In this document: positions 6,842-15,429 of the stretch, one piece after another
Layout: each line of letters begins with the position of its first letter
Numbering within the stretch: the stretch's first letter is position 1
From: Chloroflexota bacterium
GTDB taxonomy: Bacteria; Chloroflexota; Dehalococcoidia; Bin125
Length of the DNA: 37,207 nt
Assembly: GCA_003228175.2 (NCBI GenBank)
Contig: QGNQ01000019.1
Location: 1 to 37,207 of the forward strand
Direction of reading: 5' to 3'
Notes under the pieces: model-generated
What the model saw: the letters and a program-made list of their open reading frames with translations, nothing else
Told to the model about the DNA's origin: nothing
Databases searched by the model: none
Program-made: the position numbers and the translations under genes

Positions 6842-8137
6842 ATGCTTTCCGCATCCCGTTCCCCGCTCGCGCGGCTTGGACTCGTTCTCCTAGCGAGCTC
6901 GCTCGCAGTCCTCTCCATCCTCGTCTGGTCCCATCACTCCAGCGCCCAGGGCGGCGGCGAACTCAGCGTCACTGCCGACCCGGCCCCGATCGCGCCCGAC
7001 GGCACCGTCGCGGGCGCCAAGACCGACTTCGTCCTCACCTTCATCGACCCCGACCCGGCCGTGCCCGGCTTGCCCCTCACCGTGGGCGGGACCGTGTCCG
7101 TTCAACTCCCGACCGCCTTCGTCAACCTGGGCGAGTTGCCCGTGCTCTCGATCGGCTCGCCCGACTGCGGACCGCCCGGCAATCCCTTCGTCTGCAGCAC
7201 GTCCGTGCTGCTCCAGGGCTGGCCCCAGAGTCTGGAAGTGCCCTTCCCCGGCGTCGCCTGGGATGAAGCGACCAACACCATCACCCTCACGTCGACCGTC
7301 GACTGGGGTGCGGTCGACGGCCCCGGTGTGAAGCAGGTTCACCTGCTGCTCTTCGGCTTCCAGAATCCGCGTCCCGGCGATTACGACATCGAAGTCACGA
7401 TTCAGCCCAATCCGGACAGCGGCGAGACTCTCTCCGGCACGGCGACCGTCCATATCCTCGACAGCGTCCAGCCGGCCATCGGCCCCATCAGCGTCATCAA
7501 CCCCGGGCCGCCGCCACCCTTCCCCAACTCCCGTTACCAGACGGTGGCGCTTGGGGAGACGCCCTTGCGCTGGGGCTTCTACCTCTGGGACAAGGACGGA
7601 AACGGCATCGTCGGCGCCGACATCGTGAGGACGAGTAACACCCACTATCGCCTGGTCGACGCCGCGGGCGGCACGATCGGCGAGGTTCGGATTAGCACGC
7701 CGGACGGCGCCGGTAGTCTCAGTCTGGAATCCGTCGAGCCCGCGGTTGCGGCGAATGCGTTCGCCAGCAGGATTCCGACCGCGCTTCTCACTCTCCAATT
7801 CACGCCCGACCCGGGCGTCGCGGGAGAGTACGTCGCCACGGTGCAGCTCCGCGACGCTCGCGGGCCCATCCCCCTCGCCCGCGGCCTCAACGAGATCGTC
7901 TACCCGGGCCCCACACGCCCGGTCGCAGAGGCGCTCGTGTCCATCGCCGGCGGATTCACAACCGTGTGGCACTGGGATAACGCCTCGCAGCTGTGGTCCG
8001 CGTTCCGCCCCGGCTTCGAGTTCCTGAGCGACCTCAAGCAACTCGTACCTGGCGAGGTCTATTGGATCGACGTTGATCGCGCCACGCCGCTGTTCACCGG
8101 TTCGAGCACGCGGATGTTCGTAACCGTCACGAACTAG
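6842..8137 (+). CDS. Secreted protein with signal peptide, unknown function
   Basis: 431 aa. The ATG at 6842 follows GGAGG at 6 nt, which fixes the start. Residues 1-35 form a classical signal peptide: basic residues, a hydrophobic run (LGLVLLASSLAVLSILV), and a cleavage site near SSAQ/G. The mature protein is rich in beta-strand-forming, acidic and proline residues, with stretches resembling Ig-like beta-sandwich domains (for example GDYDIEVTIQPN and GEYVATVQLRDA) and a C-terminal segment (FTTVWHWDNASQLWSAF, then LVPGEVYWIDV) of a kind repeated in exported Chloroflexota proteins. No enzyme motif, transmembrane anchor or sorting signal was seen. It probably acts at or outside the cell surface. 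It may be under control of the LuxR-type protein upstream. Confidence 0.75.
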   Translation: MLSASRSPLARLGLVLLASSLAVLSILVWSHHSSAQGGGELSVTADPAPIAPDGTVAGAKTDFVLTFIDPDPAVPGLPLTVGGTVSVQLPTAFVNLGELPVLSIGSPDCGPPGNPFVCSTSVLLQGWPQSLEVPFPGVAWDEATNTITLTSTVDWGAVDGPGVKQVHLLLFGFQNPRPGDYDIEVTIQPNPDSGETLSGTATVHILDSVQPAIGPISVINPGPPPPFPNSRYQTVALGETPLRWGFYLWDKDGNGIVGADIVRTSNTHYRLVDAAGGTIGEVRISTPDGAGSLSLESVEPAVAANAFASRIPTALLTLQFTPDPGVAGEYVATVQLRDARGPIPLARGLNEIVYPGPTRPVAEALVSIAGGFTTVWHWDNASQLWSAFRPGFEFLSDLKQLVPGEVYWIDVDRATPLFTGSSTRMFVTVTN

Positions 8138-8161
8138 CGGGCCGAGTGGGCGGCCCCACCG

Positions 8162-8196
8162 GTGGCGTGTCCGGGCCCTGGGACCGGGCACGCCGC
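8162..8196. terminator. Bidirectional hairpin between convergent genes
   Basis: GGCGTGTCCGG (8164-8174) pairs with CCGGGCACGCC (884-8194 on the same arm, i.e. 8184-8194) through one wobble pair, with a 9-nt loop; the stem can extend by two more pairs to 8162-8196. It lies in the 74-bp gap between two converging genes. There is no T tract, so termination is inferred. Confidence 0.6.
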
Positions 8197-8211
8197 CCCG
8201 CTGCCCGCCCG

Positions 8212-9690
8212 CTAGTCCGAGGGCAGCTCGGCGATCGGTGGCGCGTCAAGCAGGGCTTGGTCGGATGCGGGAGCTCCCGGCAACCCCTCCCCCGCCTCCG
8301 CCGACACCGGCGCCACGATCATGCAGAACCCCTCCATCCCCGTCACGCGGATCTCCACCCCCTCGGCGATCGGTCCGCCCGTCGAGCGCGCGCTCCACAT
8401 CTCCGACGCCACCTGCACCGTGCCCTCCGGATCGATCGCGCCCAGCACCACGCCCGTCCGACCAATCATCCGCGCCGTCCGCGTCGGCAGGTCGCGCGCT
8501 CGCTTCCGGTCGCGAATCATCACCACCCAGAGGCTGCCCAGCACCGCAATGATCACGCTCGCCACGATCACCAGCACCCAGATCGAGACCTCTCCCCCGC
8601 CATCCGGGCTGTCGCTGATCAGCAACAGTCCGCCCAGGATCAGTGACACGATCCCCGCGATCCCAAACACACCAAACCCCGACACGAAAATCTCCGTCGC
8701 GAAGAGGATGAACGCCAGCACCAGCAGTACGATCCCGGCCACATTCGTGTCCAGCACATCCAGCGCGAAGAAGCCGAAGACCAGCATGATCACGCCCACC
8801 ACCCCCGGGCCCACCAGCCCCGGCGAGAACAGCTCGATCAATAGCGCCAGCCCCCCCAGGCTGACCAGAAAAAAGGCGATGTTGGGGTCCGCGATCACAT
8901 CCAGGATGTTCTCGAACAGGTTCATGTCGGATCGCACGACCTCAGCCCCTGCGGTGTGCAGCACCGTCGTTGGCCCCGCCGCCTCGTCGTTGACGAAGCC
9001 CGCCAGCACCACCTCGCGACCGTCCAGCAAGGCCAGCAACTCCCGCAGGTCACGGGCAATGAAGTCGACAACGTTCAGCTCCACCGCCTCCTCGGCCGTC
9101 ACGGAGACGGCGTTGCGCACCGCGTCCTCCGCCCAATCCGCGTTGCGCTGTCGCAGCCGCGCGATGCCCTGGATGTCGGCCACCGCGTCGTTCGTGATCT
9201 TCTGGCCCAGCGATCCCTCAATATCGTCACCGCCGCCCGCGATCGGCGTCGCCGCCCCGATCTGCGTGCTTGGCGCCATCACTGCCACGTGGCCCGACAT
9301 CGTGATGAACGTCCCCGCCGACGCCGCCCGCGCTCCCGCTGGGCTCACAAAGACCACGACCGGCACCCGCGCCTCGATAATCCGCTGCGTGATGTCGTCC
9401 GTGGCGCTGAGCTGCCCCCCCGGCGTGTCCAGCTCTAGAATCCAGAGCACCGCCTCGTTGTCCTCGGCCCGCTCCAGCGCCCGATCGATGAAGTCCACCG
9501 TGACCGGTCCGATGTCGTTGTCCACCTCCGACACGTGTACCGCTCCGGGGGCCACCTCGCCGCCGCCGCAGGCCAGCAGCAGCAGCCCGCCCAGCACCAG
9601 CAGGCTAAACAGCGACAAGCGCAGCCGTTTGCGACGCCATGATCTGGCAGGATCGCCACGTGGGGTGAACTGATCAGCAGGGAAGCCCAT
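8212..9690 (-). CDS. NfeD/ClpP-class membrane serine protease, lipoprotein
   Basis: 492 aa. The ATG at 9690 is preceded 6 nt upstream by TATACT, which supports this start over upstream in-frame codons. N-terminus: basic residues, hydrophobic run and lipobox LLAC (Cys41), so probably lipid-anchored. Residues about 55-230 are a ClpP/SppA-like domain: TVDFIDRALERA, LDTPGGQL, AGARAASAG (nucleophile Ser), IGAATPI and GQKITNDAVADIQG (catalytic Lys). Several transmembrane segments follow (IAFFLVSLGGLALLIELF and on), then a C-terminal NfeD OB-fold (GRTGVVLGAIDPEGTVQV). Family members cleave hydrophobic membrane peptides, often with stomatin partners; no stomatin gene is adjacent here. Confidence 0.88.
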   Translation of the reverse strand: MGFPADQFTPRGDPARSWRRKRLRLSLFSLLVLGGLLLLACGGGEVAPGAVHVSEVDNDIGPVTVDFIDRALERAEDNEAVLWILELDTPGGQLSATDDITQRIIEARVPVVVFVSPAGARAASAGTFITMSGHVAVMAPSTQIGAATPIAGGGDDIEGSLGQKITNDAVADIQGIARLRQRNADWAEDAVRNAVSVTAEEAVELNVVDFIARDLRELLALLDGREVVLAGFVNDEAAGPTTVLHTAGAEVVRSDMNLFENILDVIADPNIAFFLVSLGGLALLIELFSPGLVGPGVVGVIMLVFGFFALDVLDTNVAGIVLLVLAFILFATEIFVSGFGVFGIAGIVSLILGGLLLISDSPDGGGEVSIWVLVIVASVIIAVLGSLWVVMIRDRKRARDLPTRTARMIGRTGVVLGAIDPEGTVQVASEMWSARSTGGPIAEGVEIRVTGMEGFCMIVAPVSAEAGEGLPGAPASDQALLDAPPIAELPSD

Positions 9691-9696
9691 GTGTCG

Positions 9697-9702
9697 AGTA
9701 TA
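9697..9702 (-). promoter_or_regulatory. -10 box (TATACT) for the leaderless NfeD-like gene
   Basis: Read on the minus strand, TATACT ends 6 nt before the ATG at 9690. It is a near-consensus hexamer and the clearest of the leaderless-type boxes together with that of dapF. Confidence 0.6.
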
Positions 9703-9766
9703 CGGAGCCCGGCAGCCGTATCCGCTGAGGACTCTCCCCATCGCCCTCCCTTGTTGCCGGGCCTCA

Positions 9767-9772
9767 TACACT
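9767..9772 (+). promoter_or_regulatory. Possible -10 box (TACACT) for the PLC-like/hisD unit
   Basis: TACACT is about 44 nt before the GTG at 9816, in the 125-bp gap between divergent genes. No -35 hexamer at the right distance was found. Confidence 0.35.
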
Positions 9773-9815
9773 GCCCCTACGACGATTCCTCCAGATCGCG
9801 ATTCGTGGAGTTGAA

Positions 9816-10580
9816 GTGCCCCCGCTCGTCTCACACATGCTTGCCGCCCGCCGGGCCGCCGAATCCGCCGGCCTTTTCGATCCGGACGCCATCAGCGACC
9901 AGGAAACCGGCGCCTTCACGCTGGGCGCCACGACGCCCGACATCCGCGTCATCACACGCTGGGAGCGAGCGCGCACGCACTTCTTCGACCTCGACCAAGA
10001 GGCGCACCAAGACAGCGTCGCCGCCTTCCTCAACGCCCATCCGCACCTGCGCGACCCCGCCGCCCTCAGCCCCGAAACCCGCGCTTGGGTTTGCGGCTTC
10101 ATCGCCCACCTCGTCATGGACGAGAGCTACATCGAGCAGATCTACCGCCCCTACTTCGGTCAACGCTCCGCGCTCGGCGGTGGCGAGCGTGCCAACCTGC
10201 TCGACCGCGTCCTGCAGTACGAACTCGACCGTCGTGAGCGCGAGAGCCCCGGCACGATGAGCGACCTGCGCGACGCCCTCTACGGCTGCGCCCTCGACGT
10301 CGACTGCGGCTTCATCGACAAATCCACGCTGGAGCAGTGGCGCGACGTCTCGGCCAGCCTGACCGAGCATCCGCCGGACTGGGAGCGCTTCACCTACATC
10401 GCCTCGCGTCATCTCAAACGTGCCGGCGTCACCTCGGACGCCGAGTACCGGCAGTTCCTGGAGCAGATCCCAGAGCTGCTGGAGGAGACCCTCCGCAGCG
10501 TCGGCACGGCCAAGGTCGAAGCCTTCTTCGAGCTGTCCCAGGAGCGCACCGTCGTGGCCTTGAAGGAGTACCTCGCATGA
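9816..10580 (+). CDS. Zinc-dependent phospholipase C-like protein (putative)
   Basis: 254 aa. The GTG start follows GGAG at 5-6 nt. The pattern of His and Asp residues resembles the bacterial zinc-dependent PLC-like family (PF00882): SHMLAARRA at the N-terminus, TLGATTPDIR (about 38-47), a His near residue 56 (RTHFFD), and GFIAHLVMDESYIEQIY (about 96-112), where His and Asp would bind metal. There is no signal peptide, so it should be cytoplasmic. The second half is helical with no recognised motif. Its stop overlaps the ATG of hisD (ATGA), so the two are co-transcribed, though no histidine-related role is evident. Confidence 0.65.
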   Translation: MPPLVSHMLAARRAAESAGLFDPDAISDQETGAFTLGATTPDIRVITRWERARTHFFDLDQEAHQDSVAAFLNAHPHLRDPAALSPETRAWVCGFIAHLVMDESYIEQIYRPYFGQRSALGGGERANLLDRVLQYELDRRERESPGTMSDLRDALYGCALDVDCGFIDKSTLEQWRDVSASLTEHPPDWERFTYIASRHLKRAGVTSDAEYRQFLEQIPELLEETLRSVGTAKVEAFFELSQERTVVALKEYLA

Positions 10581-11965
10581 GCGACCCGGCCGCCGCCTTC
10601 GATCCGCTGCCGATCATCGTCGGCGCCCAGGCAGCGCGGGCCACGATCTTTCAGAAGCGCGTCGCCAACGAGGGCGCCCTCAGCGACATCGAACGCGGCC
10701 TCATCGCCAAGCTCTACCCGGAGATGGCCGCCGCCCATCCTGAGCTTGTCGAAGGACGCCCCGGCGCCGACGACGCCGTCCGCCGCATCATCGCCGAGGT
10801 CCGCCGCGACGGCGACGCCGCCCTGCGTCGCATCTCCGAAGCCCTGGACGGCTTCGCCCCCGACCCCATCCGCGTGGATCCGTCGGAGTTCGCCGCCGCC
10901 CGCAAATCGATCGACCCCAAGCTGATTGGCGCGCTCCAGGCCGCCGCCGAACGCGTCCGCGACTACCACGAGCGGCAGCTCGAGCACGCCATGCAATCGT
11001 TTGAGCACGACGGTCTGGGACAGATCGTCCGACCCATCGCCCGCGTCGGCCTCTACGTGCCCGGCACCACCGCCGTCTATCCCAGCTCCGTGCTGCACAC
11101 CGCCATCCCCGCTATCGTCGCCGGCGTCGAGGATGTCTGCATCGCGAGCCCCGTCTCGCCCGACGGGCAGGTCGCCCCCATCAAGCTCGTCGCGGCCGAG
11201 ATCGCTGGCGTCTCCGCGATCTACAAGATCGGCGGCGCCCAGGCCGTCGCCGCCCTTGCCTACGGCACCGAGTCCGTGCCCGCCGTCGACAAGATCTTCG
11301 GGCCCGGCAACCGCTTCGTGACACTCGCCAAGCGCGCCGTCTACGGCGACGTCGGTATCGACGCGCTCTACGGCCCCACCGAGACCGTCGTCGTCACCGA
11401 CGACTCCGCCGACCCCGAGCTCTGCGCCGCCGACCTCCTCGCCCAAGCCGAGCACGACACCATCGCCGCGCCGCTCCTCATCACCTCCAGCGAGCGTGTC
11501 GCGAGAGGCGTCGCTGAGGCCGTCCCCCGACAGGCCGCGCAGCTGCCCCGGGGCGGCATCGCCCTGCAGGCCTTCCACAACCGCGGCGGCCTCATCCTCG
11601 CTGAAGACCTCGCGACCGCCATCGAGCTCGCCAACGAATACGCCCCCGAGCACATGGCGCTCGTCGTCGCCGACGAGCAAGCCGCTGTCGACCGTGTCCG
11701 CAACGCTGGCGGCCTCTTCGTCGGTGAAGCCTCCCCAGAGGCCCTGGCCGACTACATCGCCGGTCCCTCCCACGTCATGCCCACCGGCGGCAGCGCCCGC
11801 TACGCCTCGCCCCTCCACGTCGACGCCTTCCGCAAAGTCACCAGCGTCCTCCGCGCCGGCGACGACCTCCTCCAGCGCGTCGCCGAGGACGCCATCACCA
11901 TCGCCCACGCGGAAGGCCTCCAGGCCCACGCCCGCTCCCTCGAAATCCGCCGGCCGGACCGGTAG
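10577..11965 (+). CDS. hisD: Histidinol dehydrogenase
   Basis: 462 aa. Catalyses the last two steps of histidine biosynthesis, L-histidinol to L-histidine with two NAD+, using zinc. Visible: RVGLYVPGTTAVYPSSVLH, KIGGAQAVAALAYGTE, KIFGPGNRFVTLAKR, GPTETVVV, LAQAEHD, ANEYAPEHM (catalytic Glu-His pair), GPSHVMPTGGSARYASPL and a C-terminal His/Glu region. The ATG overlaps the previous stop. Odd: within the N-terminal extension, residues HPELVEGR (about 54-61) are encoded by a copy of the CATCCTGAGC..GTCGAAGG repeat, inserted in frame. The core catalytic regions are intact, so it should be active. Confidence 0.95.
   Translation: MSDPAAAFDPLPIIVGAQAARATIFQKRVANEGALSDIERGLIAKLYPEMAAAHPELVEGRPGADDAVRRIIAEVRRDGDAALRRISEALDGFAPDPIRVDPSEFAAARKSIDPKLIGALQAAAERVRDYHERQLEHAMQSFEHDGLGQIVRPIARVGLYVPGTTAVYPSSVLHTAIPAIVAGVEDVCIASPVSPDGQVAPIKLVAAEIAGVSAIYKIGGAQAVAALAYGTESVPAVDKIFGPGNRFVTLAKRAVYGDVGIDALYGPTETVVVTDDSADPELCAADLLAQAEHDTIAAPLLITSSERVARGVAEAVPRQAAQLPRGGIALQAFHNRGGLILAEDLATAIELANEYAPEHMALVVADEQAAVDRVRNAGGLFVGEASPEALADYIAGPSHVMPTGGSARYASPLHVDAFRKVTSVLRAGDDLLQRVAEDAITIAHAEGLQAHARSLEIRRPDR
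10736..10757 (+). repeat. Interspersed repeat copy inside hisD
   Basis: A 22-bp copy of the CATCCTGAGC..GTCGAAGG element (CATCCTGAGCTTGTCGAAGG at its core). It is translated in frame as HPELVEGR within the hisD N-terminal region. Same orientation as all other copies in the window. Confidence 0.85.
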
Positions 11966-12048
11966 CCAATGCCTCCGGGGCCATTCGTCCTGAGCGATCC
12001 CCACTCCCCCCTCCAGCCCCGACATTCGCCGACGCCCCCCGCCCGTGG

Positions 12049-12054
12049 CAACAT
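12049..12054 (+). promoter_or_regulatory. Possible -10 box (CAACAT) for leaderless hisC
   Basis: CAACAT ends 6 nt before the hisC ATG at 12061, with no ribosome binding site in between. It is weaker than the other boxes but at identical spacing, across a 95-bp gap after hisD. Confidence 0.35.
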
Positions 12055-12060
12055 GAGCCC

Positions 12061-13305
12061 ATGCCCGACACGACACCCAGGGATCGCCCGGCCCCCCCGC
12101 GCGTGCAGCCCCACCTGCTCGCCCTGCCCGGCTACGACCCCGTCACCCCCGTCGACCAACTCGCCGCCCAGGCCGGCATCGACCCCGCCGACGTGCTCAA
12201 ACTCGACGCCAACGAGAACCCCTTCGGCGCCCATCCCGCCGTCCGCCGCGCCCTCGCCGACTTCGACGCCTGGTCCCTCTACCCCGACCCTCTCCAACTC
12301 GATCTGCGCGCCGCCATCGCCGAGTACGTCGGCGTCCCGCCCGACCGCATCGTCGCCGGCGCCGGCTCCGACGAACTGATCGAACTCAGCGTCCGCGCCC
12401 TCGTCGGCCCCGGCCAGCGCATCCTCAGCTGCCCGCCCACCTTCGGCATGTACCGCTTCCTCGCCGATGTCGCCGCGATCCCCCTGGACGAAGTCGAGCG
12501 TCATGCCGACTTCACTCTCGACCTCGATTCCGTCCTCGCCGCCATCACGCCCGATACCGCGCTCATCATCCTCGCCTCCCCCAACAACCCCAGCGGTACG
12601 CCCCTGCCCGACGAGGATCTGGCGGCGCTCCTGGACACCGGCGCGACCGTCGCGATCGATGAGGCTTACGGCGAGTACGCCGGCGTCTCCGCGCTCGACC
12701 GCTTCGCCGACCACCCCCGCCTGATCGTCTTCCGTACCTTCAGCAAGTGGGCCGGCCTGGCCGGCCTGCGCGCCGGCTACGGCGTCTTCCCCACCGACCT
12801 CGCCCCCGCACTGCTGCGCGTCAAGCAGCCCTACAACGTCAACCTCGCCGCCGACGTCGCCATGCGCGCCGCTCTGGGGGCCAAGGACGAACTGCTGGCG
12901 CAGGCGCAACTCGTCGTGCAGGAGCGCGAGCGGCTGGCACGTAACATCGCGGACCTGGGCTGGCTCACCCCCTACCCCTCCGCCGCCAACTTCCTCCTCT
13001 GCGAAGTCGCATCCGGCCCACCGAATCGAGAATCCGCACATCCTGAGGCTCTCCCGAGCGAAGTCGAAGGGCGCGTGCCGCCCCAGTCCAACGACTCCGC
13101 TCATCCTGAGCCTGTCGAAGGACGCGAACCGGGCGGGGCCGGGCAGGTCCTCCAGGCGGCCCTCGCCGCGCGCGGCGTCTTCGTGCGCGTCTTCAGCACC
13201 CCGCGCCTGCAAAACTGCGTCCGCATCTCCTGCCCCCGACCCGACCAGCACCAAGCCCTCATGTCGCGCCTCCGCGACGTCGGCGCCGAACTTGGCTACG
13301 GCTAG
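12061..13305 (+). CDS. hisC: Histidinol-phosphate aminotransferase with a repeat-derived insertion
   Basis: 414 aa, longer than the usual 350-370. PLP enzyme that converts imidazole acetol-phosphate and glutamate to histidinol phosphate. Visible: KLDANENPFGAHP, GAGSDELIEL, PTFGMY, ILASPNNPSGTPL, AIDEAYGEY, and FRTFSKWAGLAGLRAGYG with the PLP Lys. Near the C-terminus, SAANFLLCEV is separated from LQAALAARGVFVRVFS by about 42 extra residues (roughly 320-361), made from two copies of the repeat found in hisD; they encode HPEALPSEVEGR and HPEPVEGR. The insertion lies in the small domain between conserved strands and keeps the frame. It follows hisD after 95 bp and has its own putative -10 box. 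Confidence 0.94.
   Translation: MPDTTPRDRPAPPRVQPHLLALPGYDPVTPVDQLAAQAGIDPADVLKLDANENPFGAHPAVRRALADFDAWSLYPDPLQLDLRAAIAEYVGVPPDRIVAGAGSDELIELSVRALVGPGQRILSCPPTFGMYRFLADVAAIPLDEVERHADFTLDLDSVLAAITPDTALIILASPNNPSGTPLPDEDLAALLDTGATVAIDEAYGEYAGVSALDRFADHPRLIVFRTFSKWAGLAGLRAGYGVFPTDLAPALLRVKQPYNVNLAADVAMRAALGAKDELLAQAQLVVQERERLARNIADLGWLTPYPSAANFLLCEVASGPPNRESAHPEALPSEVEGRVPPQSNDSAHPEPVEGREPGGAGQVLQAALAARGVFVRVFSTPRLQNCVRISCPRPDQHQALMSRLRDVGAELGYG
13038..13122 (+). repeat. Two repeat copies inside hisC
   Basis: A longer variant (13038-13071, with the extra block GCTCTCCCGAGCGAA) and a standard copy (13099-13122), both in the same orientation and reading frame as the hisD copy. They account for most of the extra length of HisC. 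Confidence 0.85.
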
Positions 13306-13388
13306 CGCCCCGACTCGCGCTTGCCACCACGCCCTGCCACGATCAGAGTGTTCGGGGAGCGGCACAATTCAGGACGCGTGAGGGGCCA

Positions 13389-13982
13389 ATGGTCAGAGAA
13401 GCCACCGTCGAACGACAGACCAAAGAGACCAAGATCGACGTCGCCCTGCGACTCGAAGGCCGCAGCCGCGTCGATGTCTCCACCGGCATCGGCATGCTCG
13501 ACCACATGATCGAGCAGCTCGGCCGACACGGCGGCCTCGACCTCAAAGTCCACGCCCAAGGCGACCTCCACGTCGACGCGCACCACACCGTCGAGGACAT
13601 CGGCCTCGCCCTGGGCAAGGCCCTCAACGACGCCCTCGGCGACCGTGCCGGTATCGCCCGCATGGCCGACCGCACCGTCCCGCTGGACGAATCGCTCGTG
13701 CATGCCGCCCTCGACCTCAGCGGCCGCCCCTACACCGCCATCGACCTGCGCTTCAGCGCCGGCATGGCGGGCGAACTGCCCACCCCCCTCGTGCCGCACT
13801 TCTTCGAGTCCTTCGCCCAAGAGGGCCGATTCGCCCTGCACCTGCGCCAGCTCGCCGGCGACAACGACCACCACATCATGGAAGCGGCCTTCAAAGCCAC
13901 TGCCCGTGCCCTCCGCGACGCCGTCCTCATCGTCGACCCGGCCGGCGTCGTCCCCAGCACCAAGGGCACCCTGACGGCCTAG
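13389..13982 (+). CDS. hisB: Imidazoleglycerol-phosphate dehydratase
   Basis: 197 aa, the usual size of the monofunctional enzyme (no phosphatase domain). Dehydrates imidazole glycerol phosphate to imidazole acetol phosphate, the substrate of HisC just upstream. Visible: STGIGMLDHMIEQLGRHGGLDL, the metal-binding HHTVED motif (about 66-71), DESLVHAALDLSGRP, ELPTPLVPHFFESFA, the second metal motif NDHHIMEAAFKATARALRDA, and a C-terminal PSTKGTL. The start ATG follows GAGGGG. 83 bp separate it from hisC. hisG, hisA, hisF, hisH, hisI and hisE are not in the window. Confidence 0.96.
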   Translation: MVREATVERQTKETKIDVALRLEGRSRVDVSTGIGMLDHMIEQLGRHGGLDLKVHAQGDLHVDAHHTVEDIGLALGKALNDALGDRAGIARMADRTVPLDESLVHAALDLSGRPYTAIDLRFSAGMAGELPTPLVPHFFESFAQEGRFALHLRQLAGDNDHHIMEAAFKATARALRDAVLIVDPAGVVPSTKGTLTA

Positions 13983-14006
13983 CGGCTCGCGCCGGGCTGG
14001 TTTCCG

Positions 14007-14055
14007 CTCATCCTGAGGATCTCCCGAGCCAAGTCGAGGGGCCTGTCGAAGGACG
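14007..14055 (+). repeat. Repeat copy (long variant) after hisB
   Basis: CTCATCCTGAGGATCTCCCG followed by AGTCGAGGGGCCTGTCGAAGG: the long variant also seen in hisC, plus a second partial core. It lies in the gap between the converging hisB and purS. Confidence 0.8.
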
Positions 14056-14057
14056 CT

Positions 14058-14086
14058 CTCCCTCTCCATCAGGGATGGAAAGGGAG
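14058..14086. terminator. Bidirectional hairpin between hisB and purS
   Basis: Arms 14058-14070 and 14074-14086 pair at 12 of 13 positions around a 3-nt loop. Convergent genes flank it on both sides, which fits a shared terminator. No long T tract. Confidence 0.6.
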
Positions 14087-14109
14087 CCAGGGGGTGAGGC
14101 TTCGGGCGC

Positions 14110-14379
14110 CTACGTCGCCGCCGACTCCTCCACCGCGACCTCAAACCGATAATCCTCGATCACCGGATTCGCCAGCAGCTTGTCGCACATCGCGTCCACC
14201 AACGACGACGCCTCCGCCTTGTCCCCAGCCTCCAGCCACACCTCGATGTACTTCCCCGCACGCACCGCCTCCACTCCATCGAAGCCCAGCGAGTGCAACC
14301 CGCCCTTGATTGTCAGCCCTTGCGGATCGTTCACCGTGCGCTTCAGCGTCACATGGATTTCGGCCTTGTAGCGTGGCAT
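14110..14379 (-). CDS. purS: Phosphoribosylformylglycinamidine synthase subunit PurS
   Basis: 89 aa, the size of the small PurS subunit that bridges PurL and PurQ in the FGAM synthase complex. Visible: AEIHVTLKRTVNDPQG near the N-terminus, GLHSLGFDGVEAVRAGKYIEV, and a final helix-strand KLLANPVIEDYRFEV, all typical. The ATG at 14379 follows GGAAG at about 5 nt; two ATG codons slightly upstream are less likely. It is the last gene of the minus-strand purine block. purQ and purL, which usually follow, are absent here because the converging his genes occupy that side. Confidence 0.9.
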   Translation of the reverse strand: MPRYKAEIHVTLKRTVNDPQGLTIKGGLHSLGFDGVEAVRAGKYIEVWLEAGDKAEASSLVDAMCDKLLANPVIEDYRFEVAVEESAAT

Positions 14380-14448
14380 TCGGGCTTCCATTTCCACGAC
14401 GTGCGGTCGCGCGCCTGGGGGTCTCGACGGCCTGCAGTCGCGCGCCGG

Positions 14449-15378
14449 CTACGACCCAGGCCGCACCAACGCACGACCGGTGATCCGCTCGAACCCCTGC
14501 TGATACCGACCCTGCAGCAGCGTCACCACCTCCGGCGGCATCGCCGGCCCCGGCGGCGTCTTGTCCCAGCCCGTCGACTCCAGCCAGTCCCGCAGCGGCT
14601 GCTTGTCGAACGACGGCTGGGCCTTGCCCGGCTCATAGATCGCCACATCCCAAAAGCGCGACGAGTCCGGCGTCAGCGCCTCATCGATCAGAATCGCCTC
14701 ATCCTCGCCATCCGCGTTCGCGATCATCCCGAACTCGAACTTCGTATCCGCGATGATGAAGCCCCGCTGCTGCGCCCGGGCCATGCCGTACATGTACAGC
14801 GACATCGATCGCACCTTGACCGTGTTCGCGACTTCCGCCCCCACGATCTCCACCGCCTGGTCGAACGAGATGTTCTCGTCGTGTCCCTCATCGGCCTTCG
14901 TCGACGGCGTGAAGATCGCCTGCGGCAGCGCGTCCGACTCGCGCAGGCCCGCCGGCAGCGGGATGCCGCAGACCTTGCCACTGGCCTGGTAGTCCTTCCA
15001 GCCGCTCCCCGACAGGTAGCCCCGCACGATCGCTTCCAGCTTCACCGGCGCCGTCTTGCGCACCAGCATCGTCCGGCCAATGAACTCAGGGCCCAGCGCC
15101 ACCGGCAGGTCCGGGTTCTCCGTCGAATCGATCACCCGGATCATATGGTTCGGCACCACGCTCTCCGTCTGCTCGAACCAGTACGCCGACATCTGCGTCA
15201 GCACCCGCCCCTTGTCCGGGATCCCGTTCGGCAGCACCACGTCAAACGCCGACACCCGGTCCGTCGCCACCAGCAGCAGCCGATCGCCCAAGTCGTAAAC
15301 GTCGCGCACCTTGCCCTGGAACTTCGGCAGCGCCAGGTCGGTCTGCAGCAGCACGTCGTCGCTAGTCCCGGTTGTCAC
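14449..15378 (-). CDS. purC: SAICAR synthase (phosphoribosylaminoimidazole-succinocarboxamide synthase)
   Basis: 309 aa, the longer single-domain form. Joins CAIR and aspartate with ATP to form SAICAR. Visible: KFQGKVRDVYDLGDRLLLVATDRVSAFD (ATP-binding lobe), LPNGIPDKGRVLTQMS, VKLEAIVRGYLSGSGWKDYQ, FIIADTKFEFG, and LIDEALTPDSSRFW. The GTG start at 15378 is the first usable codon after an in-frame stop; no strong ribosome site is visible. A partial interspersed repeat lies in the 134-bp gap to purB. Confidence 0.95.
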   Translation of the reverse strand: MTTGTSDDVLLQTDLALPKFQGKVRDVYDLGDRLLLVATDRVSAFDVVLPNGIPDKGRVLTQMSAYWFEQTESVVPNHMIRVIDSTENPDLPVALGPEFIGRTMLVRKTAPVKLEAIVRGYLSGSGWKDYQASGKVCGIPLPAGLRESDALPQAIFTPSTKADEGHDENISFDQAVEIVGAEVANTVKVRSMSLYMYGMARAQQRGFIIADTKFEFGMIANADGEDEAILIDEALTPDSSRFWDVAIYEPGKAQPSFDKQPLRDWLESTGWDKTPPGPAMPPEVVTLLQGRYQQGFERITGRALVRPGS

Positions 15379-15429
15379 GAGTCACCATCCATTTCGTAGG
15401 TCTGTCCATCCGTCACGCCGGAGACGTGC

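Noticed and set aside
10577-10690. Possibility that the hisD repeat insertion makes it a pseudogene
   Set aside because: The frame is kept and all catalytic and metal-binding motifs downstream are present.
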